Translations under genes and position numbers: made by a program
The notes under the pieces: model-generated
Databases searched by the model: none
What the model was told of the DNA's origin: nothing
The model's input: only the letters and a program-made list of their open reading frames with translations
NCBI GenBank assembly: GCA_002683575.1
Contig: NYTP01000088.1
Coordinates: 1-33,687 of the forward strand
Length of the DNA: 33,687 nt
DNA from: Bermanella sp.
GTDB taxonomy: Bacteria; Pseudomonadota; Gammaproteobacteria; Pseudomonadales; Oceanobacteraceae
Direction of reading: 5' to 3'
In this document: positions 26,305 through 33,687 of the stretch, piece by piece
How positions within the stretch are numbered: the first letter of the stretch is position 1
How the letters are laid out: each line of letters begins with the position of its first letter

Positions 26305-27105
26305 ATGAAACCAAAAACATTCATGCTAAGCGTGCTATTAATCATTTTCAGTATTCCTACTTATGCACAGATCAACTCACTTTCACAGGCTATCAATGAA
26401 TCTGGTCGCTTGCGCATGCTCAGTCAACGTATTGCAAAGACCTATATTTTATCTCAACTTGATATTCAACCTGATAAAGCGCAGCAGCAATTTGAGCAAA
26501 GCTCTTTGTTGTTCAAATCTAATATTTTGCAATTAAAGCAGTTTAACAGTTCCATTAATCAGCCCACTATAAACAGTTATATTGAAAACATTGAACAAAT
26601 ATGGCGTTCTTATTCAGGCGCATTTAACCAACCATTTGATGGCCAAGCTTTAAGCAATATTCTCATGTTAAGCGATGCCACCATGCTCGCCAGCGAAGAT
26701 TTAGTTATCCAATTTCAAGCAGTCTCCAATACGAATAGTGCACACCTTGTCAGTATTGCAGGTCGCCAGCGTATGTTAAGCCAGCGCATTGCCAAGCTTT
26801 ATTCCGCCATGAGCCTGTCTGACCATGATCCACAACTATCCAGTGAACTTTTAGAGGCCATAAGTGAATTTGATACCGCGCTTAACCAATTAATACAAAG
26901 CAAACGCAATACACATTTCATCAGCTACAAGTTAAAACAGGTTAGTGCACAATGGAACTTCTCAAAACAAGGTTTTAAATCACAACATAACGGTAACAGT
27001 ACGCCTTTAGTTATTGCTGTAACAACTGAAAGTATTTTGCAGCAAATGGATGATATTACCGGCCTATATGAAGAGATAGATCAAAGCAGTAAAGCGGCAC
27101 TTTAA
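26305..27105 (+). CDS. Secreted PilJ/NarX-type sensor-domain protein (copy 2)
   Basis: A 266-residue paralogue of the preceding gene. It has a signal peptide (about 1-22, SIPTYAQ region), a first P-box-like motif GRLRMLSQR at 34-42 in the same register and a second, GRQRMLSQR, at about 153-161. No membrane anchor or effector domain is present. The segments around the motifs are nearly identical to copy 1, while the helices between them differ (for example LKQFNSSINQPTIN). This points to a tandem duplication with conserved ligand sites and diverging surfaces. It lies between nitrate porin and nirB and upstream of the nirB sigma54 promoter, so its own transcription probably comes from the porin promoter. 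Function unproven; a nitrate/nitrite-binding periplasmic role is suggested. Confidence 0.85.
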   Translation: MKPKTFMLSVLLIIFSIPTYAQINSLSQAINESGRLRMLSQRIAKTYILSQLDIQPDKAQQQFEQSSLLFKSNILQLKQFNSSINQPTINSYIENIEQIWRSYSGAFNQPFDGQALSNILMLSDATMLASEDLVIQFQAVSNTNSAHLVSIAGRQRMLSQRIAKLYSAMSLSDHDPQLSSELLEAISEFDTALNQLIQSKRNTHFISYKLKQVSAQWNFSKQGFKSQHNGNSTPLVIAVTTESILQQMDDITGLYEEIDQSSKAAL

Positions 27106-27143
27106 CCCTCTTCTATTGGTGCAAATCAATAGCCAGACATTCA

Positions 27144-27197
27144 CGCACCATTTTCAAGCAACGCCCTTCCTGCATTGCGCACCACAATGGTTCGCAA
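27144..27197 (+). promoter_or_regulatory. Tandem NtrC-like enhancer sites upstream of nirB
   Basis: Two 17-base sites resemble TGCACCA-N3-TGGTGCA: CGCACCACAATGGTTCG (27178-27194, 11 of 14 positions) and CGCACCATTTTCAAGCA (27144-27160, 10 of 14). Their spacing is 34 bp. The first lies about 104 bp upstream of the -24 box. A perfect TGGTGCA half-site occurs at 27117-27123. Confidence 0.6.
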
Positions 27198-27288
27198 TGT
27201 TTCTTGTTCGCCCTCATTTCAATCTTTTTATCCTTCCCCTCCCTCAAAAAAACACACTAAACCCTTTAAAAACAATAAGTTAAGAACA

Positions 27289-27304
27289 TGGCACGGCCAT
27301 TGCT
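27289..27304 (+). promoter_or_regulatory. sigma54 promoter of nirBD
   Basis: TGGCAC-GGCCA-TTGCT is a perfect match to TGGCAC-N5-TTGCW. Transcription would start near 27315, about 47 bases before nirB. Confidence 0.85.
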
Positions 27305-27361
27305 GTAGATACATCAGATATAAACTTTGCCCGCCCGTTTAATTCGGCATGGAGAGAGAAA

Positions 27362-29908
27362 ATGACAAACAAACAAAACCTCATCGTGATTGGCAATGGC
27401 ATGGTGGGTCATAAATTTTTAGAAAGCCTTGTGGAATCAGAACAGGCACCCAACTTTAATATTACCGTTTTATGTGAAGAACCTCGCCCAGCATATGACC
27501 GTGTTTACTTATCGTCATACTTTTCAGGTAAAACGGCTGAAGACTTGAGTCTTGTGAGTGATGGCTTTTTTGAAACGAACCACATTCAATTAAAACTAAA
27601 CTGCAGCGCTGAACACATCGACCGACAAGGCAAAACCGTTACCACACAACAAGGCGAAATACTCAGCTATGACAAATTAGTATTGGCTACAGGCTCGTAT
27701 CCATTTGTACCACCCGTACCAGGGCACGAACGTGAAAATTGTTTGGTCTATCGCACCATCGAAGACTTAGAAGCCATAACTGCTGGAGCCAAAAATTCTA
27801 AGGTAGGTGTCGTTGTTGGTGGTGGACTGTTAGGCCTTGAAGCAGCAAACGCATTAAAAGATTTGGGCCTTGAAACTCATGTAGTGGAATTTGCGCCTCG
27901 CTTAATGGCCGTTCAAGTAGATGAAGCTGGCGGTGCATTATTAAAAAGTAAAATCCAAGAGCTTGGTGTACGGGTGCACACTAATAAAAACACACAAAAT
28001 ATTACGGACGGCGATACCTGTAAACATAAAATGGAATTTGCCGATGGTGAAAGCCTTGAAACCGACCTTATTTTATTCAGTGCAGGCATAAGACCTCAGG
28101 ATGCCATTGCCCGTCGCTGTGATTTAGAACTTGGGGCGCGCGGTGGTATTTCAATCAACAATCACTGCCAAACATCTGATGACAATATTTACGCCATTGG
28201 AGAATGTGCACTTTGGGGCGGCATGATTTATGGCCTTGTGGCGCCAGGCTACAACATGGCTAAAGTAGCAGCACAACATATATCAAATTCAGGGGCTGCC
28301 AGTTTTGAAGGTGCGGACATGAGCACCAAATTAAAATTAATGGGCGTCGACGTTGCATCCATTGGTGACTGCCATGCTCGTAGTGAAGGGGCGTTAAGTT
28401 ATGCCTACACCGATGAAGTCAATCAGGTTTATAAAAAAATTGTTGTAAGTGCAGATAAAAAATTACTGCTAGGTGCGGTGATGATTGGTGACGCCGAAGA
28501 TTACGGCAACCTACTACAAATGGCGCTAAACAATATTGAACTGCCAGCCTCACCTGAGGCGCTTATTCTGCCGACACTCGATGGGGCAGCTAAACCCATG
28601 CTAGGACCAGACGCCTTACCCGATAGCGCACAAATATGTTCATGCTACGACGTATCAAAAGGCGCGATTTGCTGCACTGTACAAGATGGTGCGCAAACCC
28701 TTGGTGATATAAAAGCCGAAACAAAAGCTGGCACAGGTTGCGGTGGTTGTACCGCGTTAGTGACGCAAGTCATGAACAGCGAACTGGCAAAACTGGGTGT
28801 GGAAGTTAATACCGATATCTGTGAGCATTTTGCCTATACTCGCCAAGATATTTACAACATTGTTCGCATTGAGGGCATAAAATCTTTTAGCGAATTATTA
28901 TCAAAATACGGTAAAGGCCATGGCTGTGAAATTTGCAAACCATTAGTGGGCTCTGTGTTAGCTTCTTGCTGGAACGAATACGTATTAGACAATAAACACA
29001 TTGGTTTACAAGACACCAACGATATCTACCTAGGTAACATGCAAAAGGATGGCACTTATTCCGTTGTGCCACGAATTCCAGGAGGCGAGATTACCCCCGA
29101 TGGTTTATTGGTGATAGGCCAAGTCGCAAAAGACTTTGGTTTATATACCAAGATAACCGGCGGCCAGCGCATTGATTTATTTGGTGCCCAGCTTCATGAG
29201 TTACCACAAATATGGGAGCGACTTGTGGCTGCCGGATTTGAAACAGGTCATGCCTATGGTAAATCCTTACGCACGGTAAAATCCTGTGTTGGCTCAACCT
29301 GGTGTCGTTTTGGTGTGGATGATTCCATGGGAATGAGTATTGAATTAGAAAATCGATACAAGGGTTTGCGCTCTCCACACAAAATCAAATTTGCCGTATC
29401 CGGTTGTACCCGTGAGTGCGCTGAAGCACAGTCTAAAGACGTAGGCGTGATTGCCACCGAAAATGGCTGGAACTTATATGTCTGTGGTAATGGCGGTATG
29501 AAACCTCGCCATACGGATTTATTAGCACAAGGCTTGGATAAAGAAACCCTCATCAAATACATTGATCGTTTTTTACTGTTTTATGTAAAGACCGCCGATC
29601 GCCTTCAACGCACCAGCGTTTGGATGGACAACCTTGAAGGGGGCTTAGATTATCTTAAGCAAGTGGTTATTGAGGACTCACTGGGTATGGCTGAGGAGTT
29701 CGAGCGTCAAATGGAAGCCGTTGTCGAAAGCTATCAGTGTGAATGGAAAACCACCATAGAATCCCCAGATAAATTGAAGCGCTTTAGCCACTTTATTAAT
29801 GCCGACAAACCCGATGAAAATGTTCAGTTTGTAAAAGAGCGTGGTCAGATTCGCCCTGCCAGTGAAAGTGAACGAATGAAAAAAGATAACTTAATAGCCA
29901 TTAGCTAA
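27362..29908 (+). CDS. nirB: Assimilatory nitrite reductase [NAD(P)H], large subunit NirB
   Basis: Reduces nitrite to ammonium with six electrons from NAD(P)H in the cytoplasm. The 848 residues comprise an FAD/NAD oxidoreductase module (about 1-410, with IGNGMVGHKFLESL and GVVVGGGLLGLEAANAL). Then come BFD-like [2Fe-2S] segments (ICSCYDV and GTGCGGCTALV, about 425-480), a further cysteine-bearing repeat (GHGCEICKPLVGSVLAS), and the nitrite/sulfite reductase domain. The siroheme-[4Fe-4S] cysteines of the last domain are seen as CVGSTWCRFG and SGCTRECAEAQ. GGAGAG before the ATG is the ribosome binding site. It is followed closely by nirD and preceded by a sigma54 promoter and NtrC-like sites. 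Confidence 0.97.
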   Translation: MTNKQNLIVIGNGMVGHKFLESLVESEQAPNFNITVLCEEPRPAYDRVYLSSYFSGKTAEDLSLVSDGFFETNHIQLKLNCSAEHIDRQGKTVTTQQGEILSYDKLVLATGSYPFVPPVPGHERENCLVYRTIEDLEAITAGAKNSKVGVVVGGGLLGLEAANALKDLGLETHVVEFAPRLMAVQVDEAGGALLKSKIQELGVRVHTNKNTQNITDGDTCKHKMEFADGESLETDLILFSAGIRPQDAIARRCDLELGARGGISINNHCQTSDDNIYAIGECALWGGMIYGLVAPGYNMAKVAAQHISNSGAASFEGADMSTKLKLMGVDVASIGDCHARSEGALSYAYTDEVNQVYKKIVVSADKKLLLGAVMIGDAEDYGNLLQMALNNIELPASPEALILPTLDGAAKPMLGPDALPDSAQICSCYDVSKGAICCTVQDGAQTLGDIKAETKAGTGCGGCTALVTQVMNSELAKLGVEVNTDICEHFAYTRQDIYNIVRIEGIKSFSELLSKYGKGHGCEICKPLVGSVLASCWNEYVLDNKHIGLQDTNDIYLGNMQKDGTYSVVPRIPGGEITPDGLLVIGQVAKDFGLYTKITGGQRIDLFGAQLHELPQIWERLVAAGFETGHAYGKSLRTVKSCVGSTWCRFGVDDSMGMSIELENRYKGLRSPHKIKFAVSGCTRECAEAQSKDVGVIATENGWNLYVCGNGGMKPRHTDLLAQGLDKETLIKYIDRFLLFYVKTADRLQRTSVWMDNLEGGLDYLKQVVIEDSLGMAEEFERQMEAVVESYQCEWKTTIESPDKLKRFSHFINADKPDENVQFVKERGQIRPASESERMKKDNLIAIS

Positions 29909-29917
29909 GGATTGATC

Positions 29918-30244
29918 ATGAGCCATTTTATCGACGTGTGCGCACTCGATGACATTCACTTAGATACAGGTGTATGTGCATTAGTTAACGACCAACAGGT
30001 TGCCATTTTTCGCCCAGCTGCAACCGAGCAGGTCTTTGCCATCAACAATTATGACCCTATTGGTAAAGCCAATGTACTCAGTCGAGGGTTGATTAGTGAG
30101 GTTAAGGGGAACCTGACTGTGGCCAGCCCGCTTTACAAGCAACACTTCAGCCTAGATACCGGGTCATGCTTGGAAGATGAGTCTATCCGCATCACAACGT
30201 ACGCAACAAAAATTGAAAATAACCGTGTCTTGGTGGCCCTTTAA
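29918..30244 (+). CDS. nirD: Nitrite reductase small subunit NirD
   Basis: A 108-residue Rieske-fold partner of NirB. The ATG at 29918 is chosen because AAGGA lies just upstream; the track start is a TTG two codons earlier. The fold pattern is recognisable (VCALDDI, NDQQVAIFRP, VFAINNYDPIGKANVLSRGL, GNLTVASPLYKQHFSLDTGSCL). The CxH...CxxH iron-sulfur ligands of true Rieske proteins are absent, as in enterobacterial NirD. It begins nine bases after nirB and is followed by a strong terminator. Confidence 0.94.
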   Translation: MSHFIDVCALDDIHLDTGVCALVNDQQVAIFRPAATEQVFAINNYDPIGKANVLSRGLISEVKGNLTVASPLYKQHFSLDTGSCLEDESIRITTYATKIENNRVLVAL

Positions 30245-30282
30245 ATAGCAACCATGATGTTTATAACGACTTAAACCATGTA

Positions 30283-30318
30283 GCGTTTTACCTCATCCAA
30301 ACGGACACCGTAAAATGC
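30283..30318 (+). promoter_or_regulatory. Leader hairpin upstream of the nirD-nasA terminator
   Basis: GCGTTTTAC and GTAAAATGC pair over nine positions (one G-U), extended by a TGT/ACA stem across one mismatch, with an 18-base loop. It sits 27 bases before the terminator and could be part of an attenuation device. I could not find a clear pair of hexaloop hairpins of the kind bound by NasT-type ANTAR proteins. Confidence 0.4.
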
Positions 30319-30345
30319 AACATCGCTTAAGGTAGAGACCCCTTT

Positions 30346-30381
30346 GGACCATCGGATGCCTATTCCGATGGTCCCTTTTTT
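30346..30381 (+). terminator. Strong intrinsic terminator/attenuator between nirD and the nas genes
   Basis: GGACCATCGGA and TCCGATGGTCC form an 11-bp perfect stem with a TGCCTAT loop followed by CTTTTTT. Only 39 bases separate it from the next start codon, with no recognisable promoter in between. Genes behind it therefore depend on read-through or on a promoter located before the hairpin. Confidence 0.9.
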
Positions 30382-30420
30382 CTCTCACCTTAGTTCATTA
30401 TTCAGCATAAAGAGCAAAGC

Positions 30421-31680
30421 ATGACAGCCAAATTAGTGATGATTGGCAACGGTATGGCCGGTGCAAAACTATTAGACGAATTAACCCGAACCCAGCATAG
30501 ATATGACATCACTGTTTTTGGAAATGAACCGTATGGTAATTACAATCGCATCATGCTTTCACCTTTACTTGCAGGAGAAAAAACACTAAACGAAATAATG
30601 ATTCATGATCGTTCTTGGTATGAAGATAATGGTATTACTTTGCATGCAGGTTATGATGAAGCCATTGTAAAAATTGATCGAATAAAAAAGTGTGTCATCA
30701 CAAAAAATGGCGAAGTCACACCTTATGATCGCCTTGTGATCGCAACCGGTTCCAACCCCTTTATGCTACCTATTGACGGTGCATATTTAGAAGGTGTCAT
30801 GAGCTTTCGGGATATTCATGATGTGGAGAATATGATTCGCTTGGCAAGTCAGCATAAAAAAGCGGTGGTCATTGGTGCTGGTTTATTAGGCTTAGAGGCG
30901 GCCATGGGGTTATGCAACCGTGGTATGGACGTAACGGTTGTGCATAACTCAGACATCCCCTTAAACCGTCAACTTGACCAAGAAGCCGGCAAACTACTCA
31001 AACAGGCATTAGAAACAAAAGGCTTACACTTTAAGATGCAGGCTTCCACACAGTCCATTAAAGGGAATGGGCGCGTTGAAAAAGTCTGTTTTGCCGATGG
31101 CAGTGAGTTAGAAGCCGACCTAGTGATTATGGCCATTGGCATTCGGCCTAACATTCAACTAGCCCAAGACTGTGGTTTGTATTGTCAAAATGGCATTGTG
31201 GTGAGTGATACATTACAAACCTATGACCCGAGTATTTATGCGTTAGGCGAGTGCATCGAACATCGAGGCGAGACGTTCGGCCTAGTGGCACCTCTTTATG
31301 ATCAAGCAACCGTACTGGCCAATCATTTAAGTGAACATGGTGTTGCACAGTTTCAAACACTGCCAACGGCTACCAAATTAAAAGTGACGGGAATCAATTT
31401 ATTTTCTGTGGGTAACTTTTTAGGTACACCTGAAAGTGAGTACCTATACTATCGCCATTCTCAACAAGGTATTTATAAAAAAATCGTCATTGAGAACAAT
31501 AAAATCATCGGTGTCGTGTTATATGGTGACACACAAGAAGGGCCGTTTTATCATGAGCTTCTTGATGCACAAACGGATATCCAATCAATTCGTCCCTATT
31601 TAATGTTTGGCAAAGCATTATGCCAAGCTCAAAATAATGCAATGAATCAACGCGCTAAACATTCCGAGGTGGCCGCATGA
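30421..31680 (+). CDS. NirB-like FAD/NAD(P)H oxidoreductase, probable electron donor of NasA
   Basis: A 419-residue pyridine nucleotide-disulfide oxidoreductase-type flavoprotein. The FAD-binding motif is MIGNGMAGAKLLDEL, the NAD(P)-binding motif is VVIGAGLLGLEAAMGL, and a second FAD contact lies in IYALGECIEHRG. It is closely similar to the N-terminal module of NirB in this window but stops before the BFD-like [2Fe-2S] region; no CxC or CxxC pair remains. Its stop overlaps the nasA start (ATGA), so it is translationally coupled. It most likely passes electrons from NAD(P)H to nitrate reductase, the NasB role. No good ribosome binding site other than AGAGCAA is seen. Confidence 0.85.
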   Translation: MTAKLVMIGNGMAGAKLLDELTRTQHRYDITVFGNEPYGNYNRIMLSPLLAGEKTLNEIMIHDRSWYEDNGITLHAGYDEAIVKIDRIKKCVITKNGEVTPYDRLVIATGSNPFMLPIDGAYLEGVMSFRDIHDVENMIRLASQHKKAVVIGAGLLGLEAAMGLCNRGMDVTVVHNSDIPLNRQLDQEAGKLLKQALETKGLHFKMQASTQSIKGNGRVEKVCFADGSELEADLVIMAIGIRPNIQLAQDCGLYCQNGIVVSDTLQTYDPSIYALGECIEHRGETFGLVAPLYDQATVLANHLSEHGVAQFQTLPTATKLKVTGINLFSVGNFLGTPESEYLYYRHSQQGIYKKIVIENNKIIGVVLYGDTQEGPFYHELLDAQTDIQSIRPYLMFGKALCQAQNNAMNQRAKHSEVAA

Positions 31681-33687
31681 GCGTTATCGCCTCAACTCAG
31701 TTGAACCAACACAAAAACGAAATAACCAAGCATACAACCTGTGCTTATTGCGGCGTTGGCTGCGGCATAAAAGCCACTGTAAATGAAACGGCTCGTACCA
31801 TGAGCGTAACCGGGCTTGATAACCACCCTGCTAATCTTGGCCGCTTGTGTTCTAAAGGCAGTGCCCTTGACCAAACGGTGTCACTCAATGAGCGTTTACT
31901 GGCACCTAAAATTAATAACCAGGTGGTTTCTTGGGACCAGGCCCTCGATAAAGTGGCCAGTGGCTTTAGTGACATCATAAAAAAACACGGCCCAGATGCC
32001 GTCGCGTTTTATGTTTCAGGCCAACTATTAACCGAAGATTATTACGTTGCTAATAAATTAATGAAAGGTTACATCGGCAGCGGCAATATCGATACAAATT
32101 CACGTTTATGTATGTCGTCATCGGTTGTGGGACATAAACGGGCATTTGGATCAGACACGGTACCCGGATGTTATGATGATTTTGAAAAAGCCGAATTAAT
32201 TACCTTGGTGGGCAGCAATACCGCTTGGTGCCACCCAGTATTATTTCAACGCATCAAAAAATATAAAGAAGCCAACCCTAGTGTCAAAGTGGTGGTGATT
32301 GACCCTCGGCGTACTCAAACCTGTGATATTGCAGATTTACATTTACCGCTTAATCTAGGTACTGATACTTGGTTATTCAACGGGCTACTAAACAGTATTA
32401 ACCAACAAAATAAAATCGATTCTGATTATGTGCAACAGTATTGTGATGGTTTAAGCGATGCCATCAGTGCTGCGCAAACCAGCAGCGGCAATATAAAAGA
32501 ACTAGCGGATACGCTGGGCTTAAATGAAGACGACTTAAAGCAATTTTACAACTGGTTTTGTCAAACACAAAAGAGCGTCACCCTTTATAGCCAAGGGGTA
32601 AACCAATCCAGTTCTGGCACAGATAAAGTCAACAGTATTCTCAATTGCCACCTCGCAACCGGTCGAATTGGTAAGCCCGGCATGGGACCATTTTCAATGA
32701 CAGGCCAACCTAATGCCATGGGTGGCCGTGAAGTGGGTGGTCTTGCCAATACTCTCGCAGCTCACATGGACTTTACCGACGACAGCATTGCCCGTGTTCA
32801 ACGGTTTTGGCAGTCACCTACCATGGCCACACAAAGTGGTTTAATGGCAGTGGACATGTTTGATGCCATTGATGAGGGCAAAATAAAAGCGGTTTGGGTC
32901 ATGGCCACTAACCCTGTGGTAAGTTTACCCAACGCAGACAAAGTAAAAAGTGCATTAGAAAAATGTGAGCTTGTGGTGAGCAGTGACTGTATTGACCAAA
33001 CCGATACCGGTGATTTAGCCCATGTCAAATTACCGGCCACTGGCTGGAGCGAAAAAGATGGCACGGTGACGAATAGCGAGCGGCGCATTTCTCGCCAGCG
33101 CGGTTTATTTCAACCCGCTTGCAATGCCATGCATGATTGGCAAATTATTTGTGATGTGGCAAAACGCATGGGTTTTAAAGACGGTTTTAATTACCAAAAT
33201 CAAGCTGATATTTTCCGCGAACACGCTGCCCTTTCTGGTTTTGAAAATTCTGACGCACCCAACCATAAACGTCGTGATTTTGATATTAGTGGTTTAGCTA
33301 ATTTAAGTAATGACGAATACGAAAATCTTGAGCCGATTCAGTGGCCAGTAAATTCAGAATTTCCAAAAGGTCGTGAACGCTTTTTTGCAAACGGTGATTT
33401 TTTCACGCCTAACCGCAAAGCAAAATTATTACCTATCACACCTAAATTGCCCATTAACTTGCCGACAAACGATTATCCGCTGCGTTTAAATACTGGCCGT
33501 ATTCGTGATCAATGGCACACCATGACACGCACAGCCCTCGCGCCACAATTAAACCAGCACATCAGCCAGCCTTACGTTGAAATGCATATAAAAGATGCTC
33601 AGTCTCGCGGTATAAATGATGGCCAATTAGTGAGTGTAAACAGTAAGTGGGGCAAGATGTTAGCCCCTGTTAGCATTAATCAAAACC
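31677..33687 (+). CDS. nasA: Assimilatory nitrate reductase catalytic subunit NasA (3' truncated by window)
   Basis: Molybdopterin guanine dinucleotide enzyme reducing nitrate to nitrite in the cytoplasm. It is not in the ORF track because it runs off the window; 670 codons are visible of about 900 expected. The [4Fe-4S] ligands are C22, C25, C29 (TCAYCGVGCG) and C58 (GRLCSKG). The molybdenum-ligand cysteine is in SRLCMSSSVVGHK. Other family motifs are VVVIDPRRTQTCDIADLHLPL, NCHLATGRIGKPGMGPFSMTGQPNAMGGREVGG and the beginning of the C-terminal cofactor domain (LRLNTGRIRDQWHTMTRT). The start overlaps the preceding oxidoreductase by four bases. Together with nirBD it completes nitrate to ammonium conversion. 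Confidence 0.97.
   Translation, partial: MSVIASTQLNQHKNEITKHTTCAYCGVGCGIKATVNETARTMSVTGLDNHPANLGRLCSKGSALDQTVSLNERLLAPKINNQVVSWDQALDKVASGFSDIIKKHGPDAVAFYVSGQLLTEDYYVANKLMKGYIGSGNIDTNSRLCMSSSVVGHKRAFGSDTVPGCYDDFEKAELITLVGSNTAWCHPVLFQRIKKYKEANPSVKVVVIDPRRTQTCDIADLHLPLNLGTDTWLFNGLLNSINQQNKIDSDYVQQYCDGLSDAISAAQTSSGNIKELADTLGLNEDDLKQFYNWFCQTQKSVTLYSQGVNQSSSGTDKVNSILNCHLATGRIGKPGMGPFSMTGQPNAMGGREVGGLANTLAAHMDFTDDSIARVQRFWQSPTMATQSGLMAVDMFDAIDEGKIKAVWVMATNPVVSLPNADKVKSALEKCELVVSSDCIDQTDTGDLAHVKLPATGWSEKDGTVTNSERRISRQRGLFQPACNAMHDWQIICDVAKRMGFKDGFNYQNQADIFREHAALSGFENSDAPNHKRRDFDISGLANLSNDEYENLEPIQWPVNSEFPKGRERFFANGDFFTPNRKAKLLPITPKLPINLPTNDYPLRLNTGRIRDQWHTMTRTALAPQLNQHISQPYVEMHIKDAQSRGINDGQLVSVNSKWGKMLAPVSINQN

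Noticed and set aside
30345-30360. sigma54-like TGGACC-ATCGG-ATGCC before the oxidoreductase gene
   Set aside because: GG and GC have the right spacing, but three defined positions differ and the sequence is fully explained by the terminator stem and loop. Still an alternative explanation for nasA expression that 5' mapping could settle.

Overview
The window looks like chromosomal DNA of a marine, heterotrophic gammaproteobacterium of the Oceanospirillales/Pseudomonadales type (Bermanella/Oleispira/Thalassolituus-like). This placement is an inference. It rests on protein flavour, moderate G+C, and a gene order from proA to lipA that I recall as matching Pseudomonas (proA-nadD-rsfS-rlmH-pbpA-rodA-sltB-rlpA-dacC-ybeD-lipB-lipA). 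I see no rRNA, tRNA, CRISPR array, insertion sequence or prophage.

Region 1 (1-12.0 kb, minus strand). After a bidirectional terminator comes a histone-H1/AlgP-like protein with a (T/S)TAKK tail. Then a tightly packed cell-envelope and housekeeping cluster is read proA > nadD > rsfS > rlmH > mrdA (PBP2) > rodA > mltB > rlpA > dacA > ybeD > lipB > lipA. It combines proline and NAD synthesis, ribosome maturation/silencing, the elongasome pair PBP2/RodA, peptidoglycan trimming enzymes and lipoate synthesis. A sigma70-type promoter in the rlpA-dacA gap fixes the dacA start.

Region 2 (12.1-18.2 kb). Two consecutive membrane proteins with degenerate GGDEF domains are followed, almost without a gap, by a DedA-family protein (plus strand). 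Convergent to them on the minus strand are a secreted thrombospondin-type-3 calcium-binding protein, two small hypothetical proteins, and overlapping ubiX and mpl.

Region 3 (18.5-20.2 kb, plus). An outer-membrane porin is followed by a short PstS-like periplasmic protein and a strong bidirectional terminator.

Region 4 (20.3 kb to the end) is a nitrate assimilation island. On the minus strand are a nitrate/nitrite MFS transporter and a PP2C phosphatase-Ser/Thr kinase fusion. Divergently on the plus strand are an outer-membrane porin, two tandem secreted PilJ/NarX-P-box-like proteins, nirB, nirD, a NirB-like FAD oxidoreductase and nasA, which runs off the window end. Three sequences with -24/-12 sigma54 geometry precede narK, the porin and nirB, and NtrC-like sites lie about 100 bp upstream of the nirB promoter. 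This indicates nitrogen control. A strong intrinsic terminator sits between nirD and the oxidoreductase-nasA pair with no room for a promoter after it, which suggests conditional read-through. The most unusual part is the stand-alone duplicated periplasmic nitrate-sensor-like proteins placed between nitrate porin and nitrite reductase and linked to a eukaryote-like kinase/phosphatase.
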